The notes under the pieces: generated by a model | What the model saw: the letters and a program-made list of their open reading frames with translations, nothing else | The model's database searches: none | Told to the model about the DNA's origin: nothing | Position numbers and translations under genes: made by a program | Shown here: positions 45,901 to 57,190 of the stretch, one piece after another | Position numbering within the stretch: position 1 is the stretch's first letter | Layout: the number at the start of each line of letters is the position of its first letter | Assembly (NCBI GenBank): GCA_029207755.1 | Contig: JARCOQ010000007.1 | Coordinates: forward strand, 41,187,656 to 41,251,655 | DNA length: 64,000 bases | Origin: Chamaea fasciata | Taxonomy: Eukaryota; Chordata; Aves; Passeriformes; Sylviidae | Direction: 5' to 3'

Positions 45901-48900
45901 TGAAGAGTATGAAGAACAAAGTATGTTGAAAGAGCTTTAGAGCATCCCAAAAGACAAAAAAAACCCCCAGAAAATAAAAGAAGATACTCCTTGTGGTGGT
46001 CCAAGAGCGATCTAAAAACTACTTTACACTGAGGTACAAATGATCCATGTGAACTATTTAAACTCCAAAGTATTGCACACAAATGACAACATGCTTTATT
46101 ATAGAAGAAATATATAATATAGATTAAACTATCCTGAAAATACAAATATTTCTATTGCCATCAAGAACTTTATACACTTGTTTTAATTGCAATCATTTTT
46201 CTGAAGTGATACAAAGAGGCAGATAAAGAATTTACATTTCTTTTTGTTGTTTTTCTAGACATCTTGTTTTACGAGTAATGTTGAGACATTTCATTCATGT
46301 AAGATAAAGAAGAGACTGAGATTGTTTGATATCGTACTGTGCCCATCCACTACCATTTTTCAATCTACAAAATTAAAAAGGAAGCATCAGCCTGTGCTTT
46401 AGGTATTTCATTCTGATTGCTACTGAAAAGCAGAATCTCCTTCTAGGCAGAAAGAAAAACCTCAAGTTCTGCTACAGTTATGTGATTTCCTGGCTGGGGC
46501 AGCCTTAACAGGCAGCAATTAGAAATCTACATGCCACTGCAATCAGAAAGAGAATAATATTACCTAACTGGCTAAGATGCTGTACCACATGGCAGGATTT
46601 AGACATCAATCACATTCTGAGTCTCACAAGGCACTTGATAGATGCAAGTCTCTTGATAGAAATTTCTTAATTTGCTAGACAGAAAACCTTGACATATTTT
46701 GTTCTATACATCACAACCAGCCCTGTACAGTGCTCATCAATCCTATATGCAAATCAAGAATTTACTATCAAGCAATGCAGCATGAATTCCTTCCTTGTCA
46801 AAGAATGGTTTCTCCATATGAAACATAACATTTTAGAAATCATTTAGATTACATGGTTGTAAGCCTGGTACACACACCAGATAAAAAACTGGTAACAAAC
46901 TCTAAAACCAAGCTCTGCCACAAAGGCAAATAAATTGCAACTAACACTTCGGATTATTTGAGTTATATTCATGTTCTCTTGACCTTTTCCGTAGCTGTGA
47001 CAGGACTTCCTTCAACAATGGAACTGCTCTCTTGTAAATGTTTTGATTGAATTGACAATCTTGGGGAAAAAAGCTGGTAAATAAGCCTCGTGATGGTTTT
47101 TTCTCCTTTAACAACTAAGTCACAGCCTTGGGCCATGAAGAAGAAATCGAGCACCAGGATATAAAGTAATTCTTGCTGGAAAACAGGAAGGGACTTAACA
47201 ATTCCATTCCTTCATTTCACTCTTTCTTCTCTCTTTATAGAAACACAAGATGCAATTACATGTTCTTATTTTCCTAATAAGGGGACAGCCTAAGTCTCAC
47301 CAAAATATATCACTATTGATGCATTATTTTAGCCTGGCTTTTAGTAATATAAGTAGGGAAAGTACTGAAAGAATTTACAGCAGCACAAGAACTAACCACA
47401 CAGCTAAGCTAGAAATCCTTCATCTCGACAACCAGACGGAACTCCATTCACAGATCCAGAAGGTCATGCATCCAGGCCTGTCAATGTTATCCAGCATTTC
47501 ATGTCTAGCAGACTTTCTGCCAAACCGAAACAGGAGGCTTGTCACACTATCACATCTATGTCAGTATTTTTCAATGAAAATTCTCTGAAGCAACATTTTT
47601 TTAAAAATATGTAAGGGAACAAATGCAAGGGAGATGAACCACTGCAATGGTAGAAACTGCTGACAAGTCATCTAGAGATAGGAGCTGGGTGATGGAACTG
47701 CTGCCTGTACAAAAATGCAGAACACTAAATTCAACTTTAAAATATCAATAAGCTGTAGCAAAAGCAAAATTTGCTTCCTAACTCAGACCAAACAAGTAGC
47801 TCCTAGAATAGGTTTATTAATTCCATCTCATTTCTGGCAGGCTGCTAAGTATCTGTTTCTTTTAGCTCTAAGTATTAAGATTGAAGAAATATTGAATTAA
47901 GGCTGCAGCTCTCTGAAAAATGAAACTTACTCTGTCTAATCCTACTGACACTGTACTATCAGAAGCTCTTAAGAGAAAATATTCCACATTATTCAACTCA
48001 ACACAGATCACTGAAGAACTGCTCCCTATGACATCTCTGCCAATACATCCTCCTAGAAAGCAAACTAAATCAAGCAATAGTGGTTCTGCTGTTTCCAGTG
48101 AAATTGTTTTGAATACCTGTTGCAGCACAGAAAGTCAATTTTATCCTGAGCTACATCAAATACAGTGTGGCCAGCAGATTGAGGGAGATCATTCTGCCCC
48201 TCTACTTTTGCTCTGGTGAGACCCAAGCTGGTGTGCTGCATCCAGCTCTGAGGCCTCAAACACAAAGACAACATTGACCTGTTTGAATGAGTCCAGAGGA
48301 GGCCACTAAATTGACAGCAGGGTTGTAGCACCTCTTCTATGAAGACAGGCTGAGAGTGTTGGTGATGTTCAGCCTGGAGAAGGCTCCAGAGAGACCTTAC
48401 AGCAGCCTTTCTAAAGGAATCTACAAGCTGGAGGAGCACTTCTTACAAGGCCATGTAGTGACAGGACAAGGGGGAAGGGCTTTAAGCTGAAGGAAGGTAG
48501 GCTTAGACCAGGATTAGGAAGAAATTCTTTACTGTGAGGGTGGTGAAGCACAGGAACAGGCTGCCCAGAGCAGCTGTGGACAGCCCATCCCTGGAAGTGT
48601 TCAAGGCCAGAATGAATGAGGCTTTGACCAACCTGGTCTGGCAGAGGGTGTCCCAACCCAAACCATTCTATGAATCTCTGATCGAATTTTCCATCAGTTT
48701 CACTCCCCTTTGAATCACAATACCTAATCTTTACTTTCAGCATTTACATCCCGCTGGATGCAATCAAGATCAACCTGACACAGAAGGCTGAGCTCAGGGT
48801 TAGGGAACCCTAACTCTGCAGTTCTACAGAGCCTGGTTTTGGAAAAGCCCCACATCTCTTGGTGTATGAGAAAGAGAATATTACTGCCTTCAATGTAGAT

Positions 48901-51900
48901 GCCATGTGGAAAGTTCATGAAAGTACAGATCCTCATGAATCAAGTATGACAAACAGCTTAAATTTAACAGCTTAAATTTAACTCTACCTGTTAAGAAGTA
49001 TTTTCCTAACTCTAAACCAAGTAAGACCCAGCAAAGGATTACGGTAACTTTTGCCTCAAGCCTACAATCATATCTAGCCATTTTTCAAACATCCTAAGAT
49101 TCCAATCTTAACAGTTCTATTACATACAAATTAAAGATAATCCTACAAATAAGTAAAGATGTATTTGACAAGTTGTAAAAATGAGCGTTTAACTACTAAT
49201 AATTTTTTTCTTATTATTTGGCCTGCAGTTTCCCGAAAATTGGTATGATTACTTCTTGTCTAATTATCTGCTTGAAATTACTTTGTATGCTTTCAACAAA
49301 GAAAAATTTCTATTTAGCATAAAGTACCAAATATTGAGTAAAAAAATTCTTCAAATAGAATTAGTATTTTAACACCTTCATCTGAAAAACAATTCCAGTC
49401 ATTAGACAAAGCCTGATGGAACTCCAAATAAAGTCCCCTCAATAAAAATATTGCCACTGCTGTTTTTTCATTGCTTAGTCTAACTACTTTCTTCCGCATG
49501 ACAGCATGCAGTCCAGTCTGCATTCATCTTTTTCAAAAGTACTGCAGTAACACGAGGCATAGGATGAGGATATGCAAGATGCGATGCTTTGACACTCAGA
49601 GTATTAATTAAATATAGAATCCTACTGGCTGTAGAATTTGTTTAAAACAATAAATTCATCTGTTAAAAGTATTTTCCCTAATATTCTTAGAATGCCGGTT
49701 CTATTTTTTTGTTTGAGAGGGAGAGTTTATATTTTGGGTTCCTCCCTTCCTCAAATGTAGCAAGACATGGGGCACATTACATACCCATAAGCTTTTCAAC
49801 GCACCCTAATTTAAAGTCCAAGAAGTTAAATTATTTTGACAACAACTATCCATATCTATTAGGTAAAACACTCTTTGCAGTTAATGTTCTGTTTACTTTC
49901 TTTGCATTATCCTATTCTCTACAGAAGATGCTTGCTGGAAGAAGCGGCTGGTCATCCACTTCGTCAGGCCTCAGCAGTTTTCCAGCCCCCTACACACGCT
50001 TAAGAGAATTAAAGTCCATGCAGCCCACTTGCTTACACTTGAAATGGCAGGTGTAAATACTCCTTAAAGTAGATTTAAGAGACCCAAGTACCTGATCTCC
50101 TCAAAACTAGTTAGGACCTCAAGTGTCATCTCTTGGTTTCAGAAAGGGTACTGGATATAGGAAGTTGATGTCCCCCTTAAAAAACTCCATGAGAATCTTG
50201 CTATCTCTTGAACTCAGCACAAAACTTTTGTAATATAACTGCTGGTAATACTTTCTGCTGCAATTAAACAACAGCAGCAAAAACAGAGCACCCAAAACCA
50301 CTGAAAACAACCAGAAGTGTCAAATACTGGATCAGTAAGACACAAGGTGCAGTATTCTGAAGGCTGACCTGTGTTTTCTGTCCAGTTTTTTGCCCCCTCC
50401 CTCTACACACTGAAATGAGGCTGCAAAACTGTTTTCAGTTTCTTGCCTTCATTGGAAAAACAGAACTGCTAAGCCGTCAGGTAAGTTCTGTATAGAGATT
50501 TTCACCATTTTTGCGTTATCTTTTAATTATATTACAGAGAAGATCACAATATCTGACATTATTTTAGTTCTTAAACAAGAAGAGAGGACACAATCTGTGG
50601 CTAATGCCAGACCAATGAGTTCAAGTATATGCAATGTGAACATACAACTTTCCCAAGTATACATGCCACCTGATACACTGGAAGAAATATTACCTTGTCC
50701 TTTGACTGTCCTTGTCGAGCAATTGCGTCGTATTTTATTTTTCCTTCTGCATCCACCTGAACAGCCAAAGCATTGGACATTTTCTTCTTTCGGCCCATAT
50801 CCAACGGATATTGGGCCACATGAATTTCTGGGAAAGCACCCCCATCTCCAAAATCCTATAGAAAAGAAAAAGTAGTGAATGTCCAGAAGACAAAAAAAAT
50901 GCAAGCTGGAAGAGCAGATTGATTTTAACAAAAATGAACTTGGCAAAAATGCTTCAGTAACTTTATTATTTCACTGGTAAGTGATCAATTAATGAGAGAA
51001 CTTACAATTCTTAAAAGACACTGAAATGGAAAGACATCTTGCAGTAATTATTCCTGGCACAAAGTAGGAACAGATATTACTGATTTGAATGTGTAGACAA
51101 TACTATGCTACAGACAATACAAAATTAAGTATTTAATTATCACGCGAGTTATTAGTTAGAACTTTAAAAATTAACCTTCTGAAATAAAGCAACGGTGGGT
51201 ACTAAAATCACAGGAGCAGCATTTTTATGAAGACTTCTACTGGTTATTTGTTGCTTTTCACACCATAATGAAGTGAATAAGATAAAAAAGCATTCCATTC
51301 TTTTCAAAGCCTGTAGCGCATAGCTTTACAATGCTACATGTGTCAAACATTTCCTTACTTTGATGGGCAAGTACACTGAAATTTGGGCCAGCACCCAAAG
51401 CCCAATATTTCCAGTTTACTCCTCTCCCCTACAACAGGTTGGTATAAAAGCATTTAATAAGCAGATAACCAAAAGACTTCTTAAAGCAGATCATCCTCGC
51501 TCAGTACCATAGAGGATGCAGCAGTACCATTCATAAAACAACTTCAGGCTACAGTTTCAAGTGCAACACTTTGGAGGAAGCATTTGCTTAAAGCAGCATG
51601 AGCATCTTGCCCTTTCTTTGTTGCAATGGGATGGTTTATGTGGAGTCTGGTAACAAAAAGAGATCAAAAAACAAGAATGGGTGTCTTAAGCAGATCAATC
51701 TCCCTCCACGCTCACCATGTGACCATGTAGTTACCACCACGGGAAGGAGTGGACTGAGAATGGAAATGACCAAACAGAACACTTCCAAACACGGACAGCC
51801 TGCTGATGCCATCTGCAAATGCTCCTTGAAACACAGTTTCCATTATCTGAAGTTTTCCACTGGATGCCCCACATTCAACAATCAGTAGTTAAAGTATTAG

Positions 51901-54424
51901 CCAGAACCAAATTCAGTCTTTTTTTTTTTTTTTTGTATCTCTTTAGGTATAAAGAACAGGTTTTGCATTTTCCAGCAATGGCAGTCCAGGGTCACTGGAA
52001 AAAGGTTATGCTTTAAAAGCATTTACTGTAATTTGCACTTTTTTATGAAGCAGAAAGGAGCCCTTAACAGGCTTTCTGGGATGTGCATTAATTTGTGGTC
52101 AAGTGGTGCTGGAAACTCTTCGCAAACCTTCAGCACCTGGCTTCTTAAAAAAATTCTTTATTAACATTAAGAAAGAATAAGCACTAAAATACTAACTTTA
52201 GTACTCAACAGTGTAAGAAGGGAAACCTACACTGGGTATAATAAAAGCATAATTTCTGACATCATACATATGCAGCATATGACTTAATGCTGAACCCACA
52301 CAAGAATGTTTTCTTTCAGTGAACTACTGGAACTACTATTTGAAGCACATGGATCACTACAGAAGAGTGCTGGATTTACAAAAATGGCACTCAAACATAA
52401 ATGAGGGCAATGCTGTAAGAAGCTGATGAAATCACTGTATTTGGAAATAACGTAGGATCATGCATGAAGTGCTGTAATAAAACTTCAACAGCATGCTTGG
52501 TCCCAAGATAACTGGCTTCTGACTCATCAGAACAGGTCTCAGAAGCTGTCAGGAATCACCTCAAACTGCAAGGTTTTTCCTCACAGGAAGAGACGGTAAG
52601 TTCATAGTGAGACTACTAAAACAGTTTTGTTATCAGAGCTACACATCTGTATTTTGTTTCTACCTTTAGCAGTTCCAGTTCAGATTACATTAAAATGTCA
52701 AGGATTACAATTAATGACACACAACATTGTCCAAAACCCTTTAGCCAGCAACATACTTAAACAACAAATACTTGACTAATTTTTAAGTTCTCCTTCCAAC
52801 TGAAATAATTTTGTCCCCCAATAGCAACTACATTTTTGAACAGAACACATGAATGTTCTTTTCTCTGATCCACACATGTTCACTTATTTCAGCTATAATC
52901 CAGAATGTGTATTTAACACTTACAGAGGAACAATATGGATGTCTTTCTCAGGACAATCTTGTGTTCACAGGTTGTAAATCCCAAGGACCACAGACATTTT
53001 TCCACATTAAAACACAACAATCTCTGAAGAGAAGTAGACACAGACCATCCCATTTACCATCAAATGTTTTTTAAGAAATCTGGTGGATTAGAACCTCTCC
53101 CAACACAAGAATATATCAAGTGGTTTGGACGATGCACATTGTAAGGCTCTGCACAATTCTCAGCTACATTCAAGGTGCTCAGAATTTTTTTCTACTTCAG
53201 AAATCTTTTTCCCCCTTTAGCAGACACACTACTACTGCATCAATTTAAATATTTACCTCTAGTGCCCGTGGTATCCATCCTTTCCGGTAACCATAAGGAG
53301 GTGGTTCCCTTCGTGAGGAGACCAGAGCAGTCTGCCTGGATCTCTGAGCTCTTGCTCTTTCTTCTAGTTCTAGCTGATCCTGGGACAGCTGGGTTGGAGC
53401 TGGCAAAAAGCTGGACATCCACGGACAACAAACAAAAGAGAATGACATAAAAAAAGTTAATTCTGGTAACTTCACTCACAGATACTCAATTATGCTCGAG
53501 TCAACTTCTTTCTACGTTAATACTTTCTCTACTAAGAAAAAAATTATGAAACTTGAGCATTGCACTTATAAGTGTGAGAGCAACTTCTGAGATTCAGTAA
53601 CTTCTGAGATTAGAGCGGCAAAGGTAATGTGTGCTTTCTCAGCATTCTGGAGAACTCCTAAAAAAATTACTGCCAAATTCACCCACATTCACATGGTGTT
53701 TGAACAGAAGAGTGACAATGCCCATTTTCCAACAGGAATGTCACATATCGCTGGTATTCTTTACACTACTACGAATGAGTAAGAAATACTATGTTCCTAT
53801 ATCTCTAATCCCAATGACTGGCTCTTCCTTTCTCTCAAGGCAAACATCCACAGACAGATCTGACAACAACCTCCCCTCTCAAAGCCTGACATCTCCCTGC
53901 CAAGGGCAAGTCGAACCCAAATTTCTTCATTTCCCCCTTTTCAGCTCTTCTTGTCTACAAAGCCCTTTTGTGCATTTACTAAGAGAGTAACCAGAAAAAC
54001 TCGGGACCCCGGAACAGCCACGCGAACTGCAGTTCCATGCCCTGGGACAGACATTACAACTCGTAAACAAAGACCGCTCGCCCTCTCTGACGGTGAAGAA
54101 ACCTCGACAAAACCCCACAGACCCAACGGAGGCGGAGGAGCTCCTTCCACCCACAGTGAACACGCGAGAGAAGCAGAGCCCTGACTAGGGCACAAACAGC
54201 CGCTCCCCCAGGCCCGACCGGCCCTCGCCGCACCCCCTGCGGCCGCGGCCCGACCGGCGGGCCAGTGCCCAGGAGCGGCCGCGGCCCCTCAACGCGCTCC
54301 CTAAAGGCGGCCGCTCCCGTCGGCGAACCCCCGCAGCGCGGCGGGGAATCCCCGGGCCAACCGGGGGGGTCCGCAGCGCCCTCACGGCCCGGCTGGGCCC
54401 CCCGACCCACCTGGTGAGCGCCAT
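36764..54424 (-). CDS. SNW1: SNW1 (SKIP), splicing and transcription co-regulator (14 coding exons)
   Basis: Minus-strand join of 54411-54424, 53257-53410, 50694-50855, 44961-45056, 44764-44870, 43838-43942, 43675-43744, 42829-42894, 41444-41560, 40955-41096, 39158-39254, 38230-38347, 37045-37208 and 36764-36968: 1617 nt, 538 codons plus stop (human 536). SNW1 is a core component of the activated spliceosome and a co-regulator for nuclear receptors, Notch (CBF1) and SMADs; it acts in the nucleus. Visible landmarks: PPPYGYRKGWIPR (about 42-54), GGAFPEIHVAQYP (61-73, the PPIL1-binding region of the family), the SNW signature SNWKN at 252-256 within the conserved core, a long charged helix (AQVERKMAQKEKEKHEEK), an RD/RE-rich stretch, and the C-terminal NLS-like KKRRKD. 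Every junction is in frame with GT-AG ends. Conservation with human is near-complete, and the two extra residues fall near the C terminus. Confidence 0.98.
37045..37208 (-). CDS. SNW1: SNW1 coding exon 13
   Basis: Encodes GMDSGFAGGEDEIYNVYD through DDLEARIKTNR. Acceptor CTTCACAG, donor CAG|GTAAGG. Intron 12 (37209-38229) holds no recognised element. Confidence 0.97.
38230..38347 (-). CDS. SNW1: SNW1 coding exon 12
   Basis: Encodes SKLQRNENRDISEVIALGV, then PNPRPSNEIQYDQRLFNQSK. Donor AAG|GTAAAA. Intron 11 (38348-39157) holds no recognised element. Confidence 0.97.
39158..39254 (-). CDS. SNW1: SNW1 coding exon 11
   Basis: Encodes EDGEARERDEIRHDRRKERQ and HDRNLSRAAPDK, the arginine/aspartate-rich segment. 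Acceptor TTGTTCAG, donor AAG|GTGAGT. Confidence 0.97.
39655..40400 (-). mobile_element. CR1 LINE fragment in SNW1 intron 10 (sense)
   Basis: The minus strand encodes a decayed CR1 ORF2 C-terminal segment around 40060-40165 (CPVRLHLKYFVQLWA, then KKDTDKWESVQ; CR1 has CPVRPHLEYCVQFWA, then KKDIELLESVQ). The plus strand shows the reverse complement of the CR1 3' region (GGTTGGAAGGGAGTCTAATT at 39664 and CCTAGGCAACCTGTTCCACT near 39781). Old and broken by stops. Intron 10 is 39255-40954. Confidence 0.8.
40955..41096 (-). CDS. SNW1: SNW1 coding exon 10
   Basis: Encodes the charged helix AREAVEMRAQVERKMAQKE to RAGIKTHVEK. Acceptor TGTGCAG, donor AAG|GTACAT. Intron 9 is 41097-41443, with nothing recognised. 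Confidence 0.97.
41444..41560 (-). CDS. SNW1: SNW1 coding exon 9
   Basis: Encodes GYTIPLDKRLAADGRGLQ through FAKLAEALYIADRK, the second half of the SNW core. The donor AAG|GTCAGG is a weaker form of the consensus. Intron 8 (41561-42828) holds no recognised element. Confidence 0.97.
42829..42894 (-). CDS. SNW1: SNW1 coding exon 8, with the SNW signature
   Basis: Encodes residues 237-258, including CISNWKNAK; S252-N253-W254 give the family its name. Confidence 0.97.
43049..43190 (-). mobile_element. CR1 LINE 3'-end fragment in SNW1 intron 7
   Basis: Plus strand begins ATTACAGAATCAAGGAATGG, then TTTGACTGGAAGGGACCTTA and a GGTTCCAAACCC block, the reverse complement of a CR1 3' end. Only about 140 bp survive. 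Intron 7 is 42895-43674. Confidence 0.75.
43675..43744 (-). CDS. SNW1: SNW1 coding exon 7
   Basis: Encodes INKKIPRGPPSPPAPVMHSP and SRK, the proline-rich linker before the SNW signature. Intron 6 (43745-43837) is 93 nt. Confidence 0.97.
43838..43942 (-). CDS. SNW1: SNW1 coding exon 6
   Basis: Encodes YTPSQQGVAFNSGAKQRVIR through DPMEPPRF. Acceptor TTATTCAG, donor CAA|GTAAGT. Intron 5 is 43943-44763. Confidence 0.97.
44764..44870 (-). CDS. SNW1: SNW1 coding exon 5
   Basis: Encodes ITEKTRAALEKSVSQKVAAA through DKLAPAQYI. Donor TCG|GTATGT. Intron 4 (44871-44960) is 90 nt. Confidence 0.97.
44961..45056 (-). CDS. SNW1: SNW1 coding exon 4
   Basis: Encodes VIYSKYTDLVPKEVMNVDDP and ELQRPDEEAIRE. 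Acceptor CTTCCAG, donor GAG|GTATTG. Confidence 0.97.
48150..48690 (+). mobile_element. CR1 LINE 3' fragment in SNW1 intron 3 (antisense)
   Basis: Plus strand carries CTCTGGTGAGACCCAAGCTG near 48210, a TGTGGACAGCCCATCCCTGG-type block near 48576, and the end block GCAGAGGGTGTCCCAACCC, then AAACCATTCTATGAATCTCTG. These are the last 500 or so bases of a CR1 element. Intron 3 (45057-50693) otherwise holds a 14-bp tandem duplication at 48953-48980 and nothing else recognised. Confidence 0.85.
50694..50855 (-). CDS. SNW1: SNW1 coding exon 3
   Basis: Encodes DFGDGGAFPEIHVAQYPLDM through YDAIARQGQSKDK. Acceptor CTATAG, donor AAG|GTAATA. Intron 2 (50856-53256) contains a 16-T run at 51919-51934 and nothing else recognised. 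Confidence 0.97.
53257..53410 (-). CDS. SNW1: SNW1 coding exon 2
   Basis: Encodes FLPAPTQLSQDQLELEERA through SRREPPPYGYRKGWIPRALE. Acceptor ATGTCCAG, donor GAG|GTAAAT. Intron 1 is 53411-54410; its 5' part is CpG island. Confidence 0.97.
54411..54424 (-). CDS. SNW1: SNW1 coding exon 1 (14 nt)
   Basis: Only ATGGCGCTCACCAG is coding (MALT plus two bases of S5), matching human MALTS exactly. Donor CAG|GTGGGT. Found by working back from exon 2 and the family N terminus; it is too short for any open-frame scan. The start lies in CAAGATGGCGCT, a TISU/YY1-like context. Confidence 0.93.
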
Positions 54425-54513
54425 CTTGCCCGCGTACGCCGTCCGCTCCGCAGTCGGGCCGCCCAGGATGGAGAAGTTGGCGACACATGCACATGCGCTA
54501 TACCCGCAGTGTG

Positions 54514-54529
54514 GCATGGGAGTAGTAGT
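54514..54529 (-). promoter_or_regulatory. ZNF143/THAP11-like motif, copy 1
   Basis: Minus strand reads ACTACTACTCCCATGC, a partial match to the known promoter motif ACTACAATTCCCAGAATGC (three bases missing between CCC and ATGC). Confidence 0.5.
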
Positions 54530-54573
54530 CCCCGTAACGTCACTCGCGGCGGCGCATGCGGATAGGCTGCAAG

Positions 54574-54592
54574 GCATTCTGGGAGGTGTAGT
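54574..54592 (-). promoter_or_regulatory. ZNF143/THAP11-like motif, copy 2
   Basis: Minus strand reads ACTACACCTCCCAGAATGC, differing from ACTACAATTCCCAGAATGC at two positions only. Same orientation as copy 1, about 60 bp further upstream of SNW1. Confidence 0.75.
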
Positions 54593-54670
54593 TTTACAGA
54601 ATCCCCGCTTATTTCTTCCGCCGTCCAATTCCGCTCCCCTGCGCTATTGTCACAGTCTCCGACAAGCTCA

Positions 54671-56600
54671 GTAACTTCACAGTTCATCCAGCTGAAAATG
54701 TCCAAGTAAAAAGCAGAAAATATGCAGCAAATGGATTGGAATAAAATTTGTTCTGATACCTGCTGCTTAGAAATCGTCGAACTGGGACAAGGAAGTGAAG
54801 GGAAGAAGAGAGACTTAAAGTGGCATAAAAATACTGATTTAAAATAGAAAAACTTCTGCTTTAAAAAGGAATTGTGCTATGTTAAATGTGCATGCATATG
54901 TTACATAGGAGTTCTTTAAATCAAATCAAGAGACGCACTCTTTAGAGTATTATTAAAATTTGGAATATGGAAAAATACTTCTCAGGGAGTTCTAATACAT
55001 GGGAACTAGTTGGAGCTTTACATAGGAAAGACAATAATTGAGTTAAAGTGGCAATATATAGCACCATATAAAAACGAAGACAGTTATTAATCAGTAGTTG
55101 ATATTACTACATTGCATCTAGTGAAGCAAAGGCAGAAGAGTCCCCCTGAGCCAGGCTCAGTTCATCTAGAAGAGAAACAGAAGCTGGACAGGGAAGAAAA
55201 GGGTAGAATGACTAAAGAAACAAACATGGTCTATCAGAGATTTTAAAAAAATCATACCATAAGAGGCAGAAATACAATACAGCAGAGTAACTGTCTCGCA
55301 GTCCTTCTAGTCATTTTGTCTGCCTTATCATCTCCCAGTCTGAAGGGTGAACTGCTCCTGCAGGCTAAATTAAGCTGCTTGAACTTCTAGGACAGGGGAG
55401 ATTTGGAGGAAGGTAAGAACAATCCTGTGTAGTCTCTCTATGATCAAACTCATCATCTCCAGTGGGAAACAGCTTTTGGCTAAACATTGTAGTGACAGCA
55501 GCTCTGTCACCACCTCTATGAATGACAGATACTTCCCCTTCCTTCTGAGATAGCTGGTGTCTTACGAGCACTTCAGACAAAGCTAAAGATACAAGACTTT
55601 GTCACACACCATTTATCAATAATTTTCCTAGGCAAAACTCATCTGTCATCTCTTCTACCCATTTCTGTCACTCATTTAGTAACAGTACTGCTGTTGTCAT
55701 ATCTGACAATATTGCCACCTGATTCAGGAGCCTTCCTTCCCTCTTACAAGTTGCCAATGCTTCTATGCCCAGCTGTTACTCTAGTCTCAGTGAAAAAAAC
55801 CTATGTTTTATCCCTCCTACTTTGACATTCCTCGTTCTTCCTTGGCTCTGGAGTATTATTTAATGCTCTATGGGGAGAATGCACCACCACACCATTGCTT
55901 CTATCTTCTGCTTCTGATAATGTGTTGATTAAAGAATTAACACTGCAACACTCGAAGAGGTGTGCCACTGGGGTCGGGAAGTGGCTGGCATTTCAAAACA
56001 CAAAGGAATCATCAGCAGTGGATCAATGCACAAGGTTCAAAATGAGTGGCAAATTGTTCAGGGATATTGGGAGGAAAGTCATACAGTGTGAGGTAGATGA
56101 TTTGATAAGTAGAATCCATTTAAATGAGCTGTGTTTCAACATCACATTGTGCAAGCTTATATATCTGTAAGTAAGAAATGTGGGGTTAAGTACAGGCTAT
56201 GCTAGGAACCGGTAACTCTTTAAGGGACCCATCAGGGTTGTGAGGGACAAGCAGCTTAGAACAAATTTCTTGTGCTATGAAGTAACAAAGAGTCTCATGC
56301 AGGTCATGGATGTGGAAGTGGGGATACAGTGAACTCTAGAGGGACTCTTGTCCTGGTCTTCAAGTTTCTAAAACAATCCTGGAAGGTACAAGAGGGTTAA
56401 AAGACTACAAAGGTATTACAAGGCTATCGTTAATTGGAAGTGTAGGGGAAATACGATAAGTAAATTTGTTTTGTGATTAAGTTTAAGAGGTAAATGTTAC
56501 AATTGCCAGATCAGAATGAGGTTAACTCCATTTATCTGTCTTTTGACAATTACATTACAAGGAAAAATTACCTGAGTGAGCAAATGAAAACTGTGATAAA
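54671..56600. other. Intergenic, upstream of SNW1, nothing firmly recognised
   Basis: AT-rich DNA. Between about 56180 and 56430 the sequence has a vague LINE-like feel (GACAAGCAGCTTAGAACAAA and similar), but I could not place it. The 91-codon frame at 55895-56170 has no family resemblance. Confidence 0.4.
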
Positions 56601-57190
56601 TATCCTGAAATTAATTCGTGTTTATCATCATATGCTGTATAAAACCATATTTTTAAGTTTAAGGAATGTTTCATTCCTGGAAGGACTGCCTTTGCCTGGA
56701 ATCCGGGAATCGCCCACTCTCGAAAGAAAGGAGGGAGGCACCCATGGGAGATGGGGCTAAGCATCGCCATCAGCGATCTTTGACCCGGTGATCAACACCT
56801 GACATCAATCTCATCCACCTTGTCAAGGATGTACATCTGAATACTAGATTCCCTTAAGTCCAGACAAAAGCCTATTCCTCCCCGGAAAAAAAAAACTATT
56901 CACCAGACCAGCGACCACAAAAGGAACCAAATGAATATGCATCAAGAACCAGAGGAACAAAGACAGATGAAGTAATCAATTGTGTAAACCAGAAAAACTG
57001 TATAAAAGTAGACCCTGCACAGACCGAAATTGTGAATCAGGGGGGATTCACTGCCATAGGTGCCGCATCTGTGGTTCACCCAGCGCCGATTCCCGGGATC
57101 GGAACTGTATTTTGCTTGTGGATTTATTTGGGTTTTTTATTATTAATGTTAATAAATTCTTTTATTTTATGAAATTGGCTGATCATTTAA
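56600..57190 (+). mobile_element. Probable solo LTR of an endogenous retrovirus, ends not resolved
   Basis: A TATAAAA at 57000-57006 is followed after about 150 bp by AATAAA (57151-57156), with a G/C-rich block between them. That is the promoter-R-polyadenylation order of an LTR read on the plus strand. No TG...CA ends with a matching target duplication could be fixed, and no gag/pol coding sequence adjoins. Medium to low confidence. Confidence 0.45.

Larger units (their letters stand above)
54000..54670. promoter_or_regulatory. CpG-island promoter of SNW1
   Basis: GC-rich DNA around SNW1 exon 1. Upstream of the start on the minus strand lie NRF1-like GCACATGCGC (54489-54498) and GCGCATGCG (54552-54560), a CRE-like TAACGTCA (54535-54542), two ZNF143/THAP11-like motifs and one CCAAT (54625-54629). 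No TATA box. The intragenic part (54000-54410) is mainly CpG with no motif I would single out. Confidence 0.8.
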
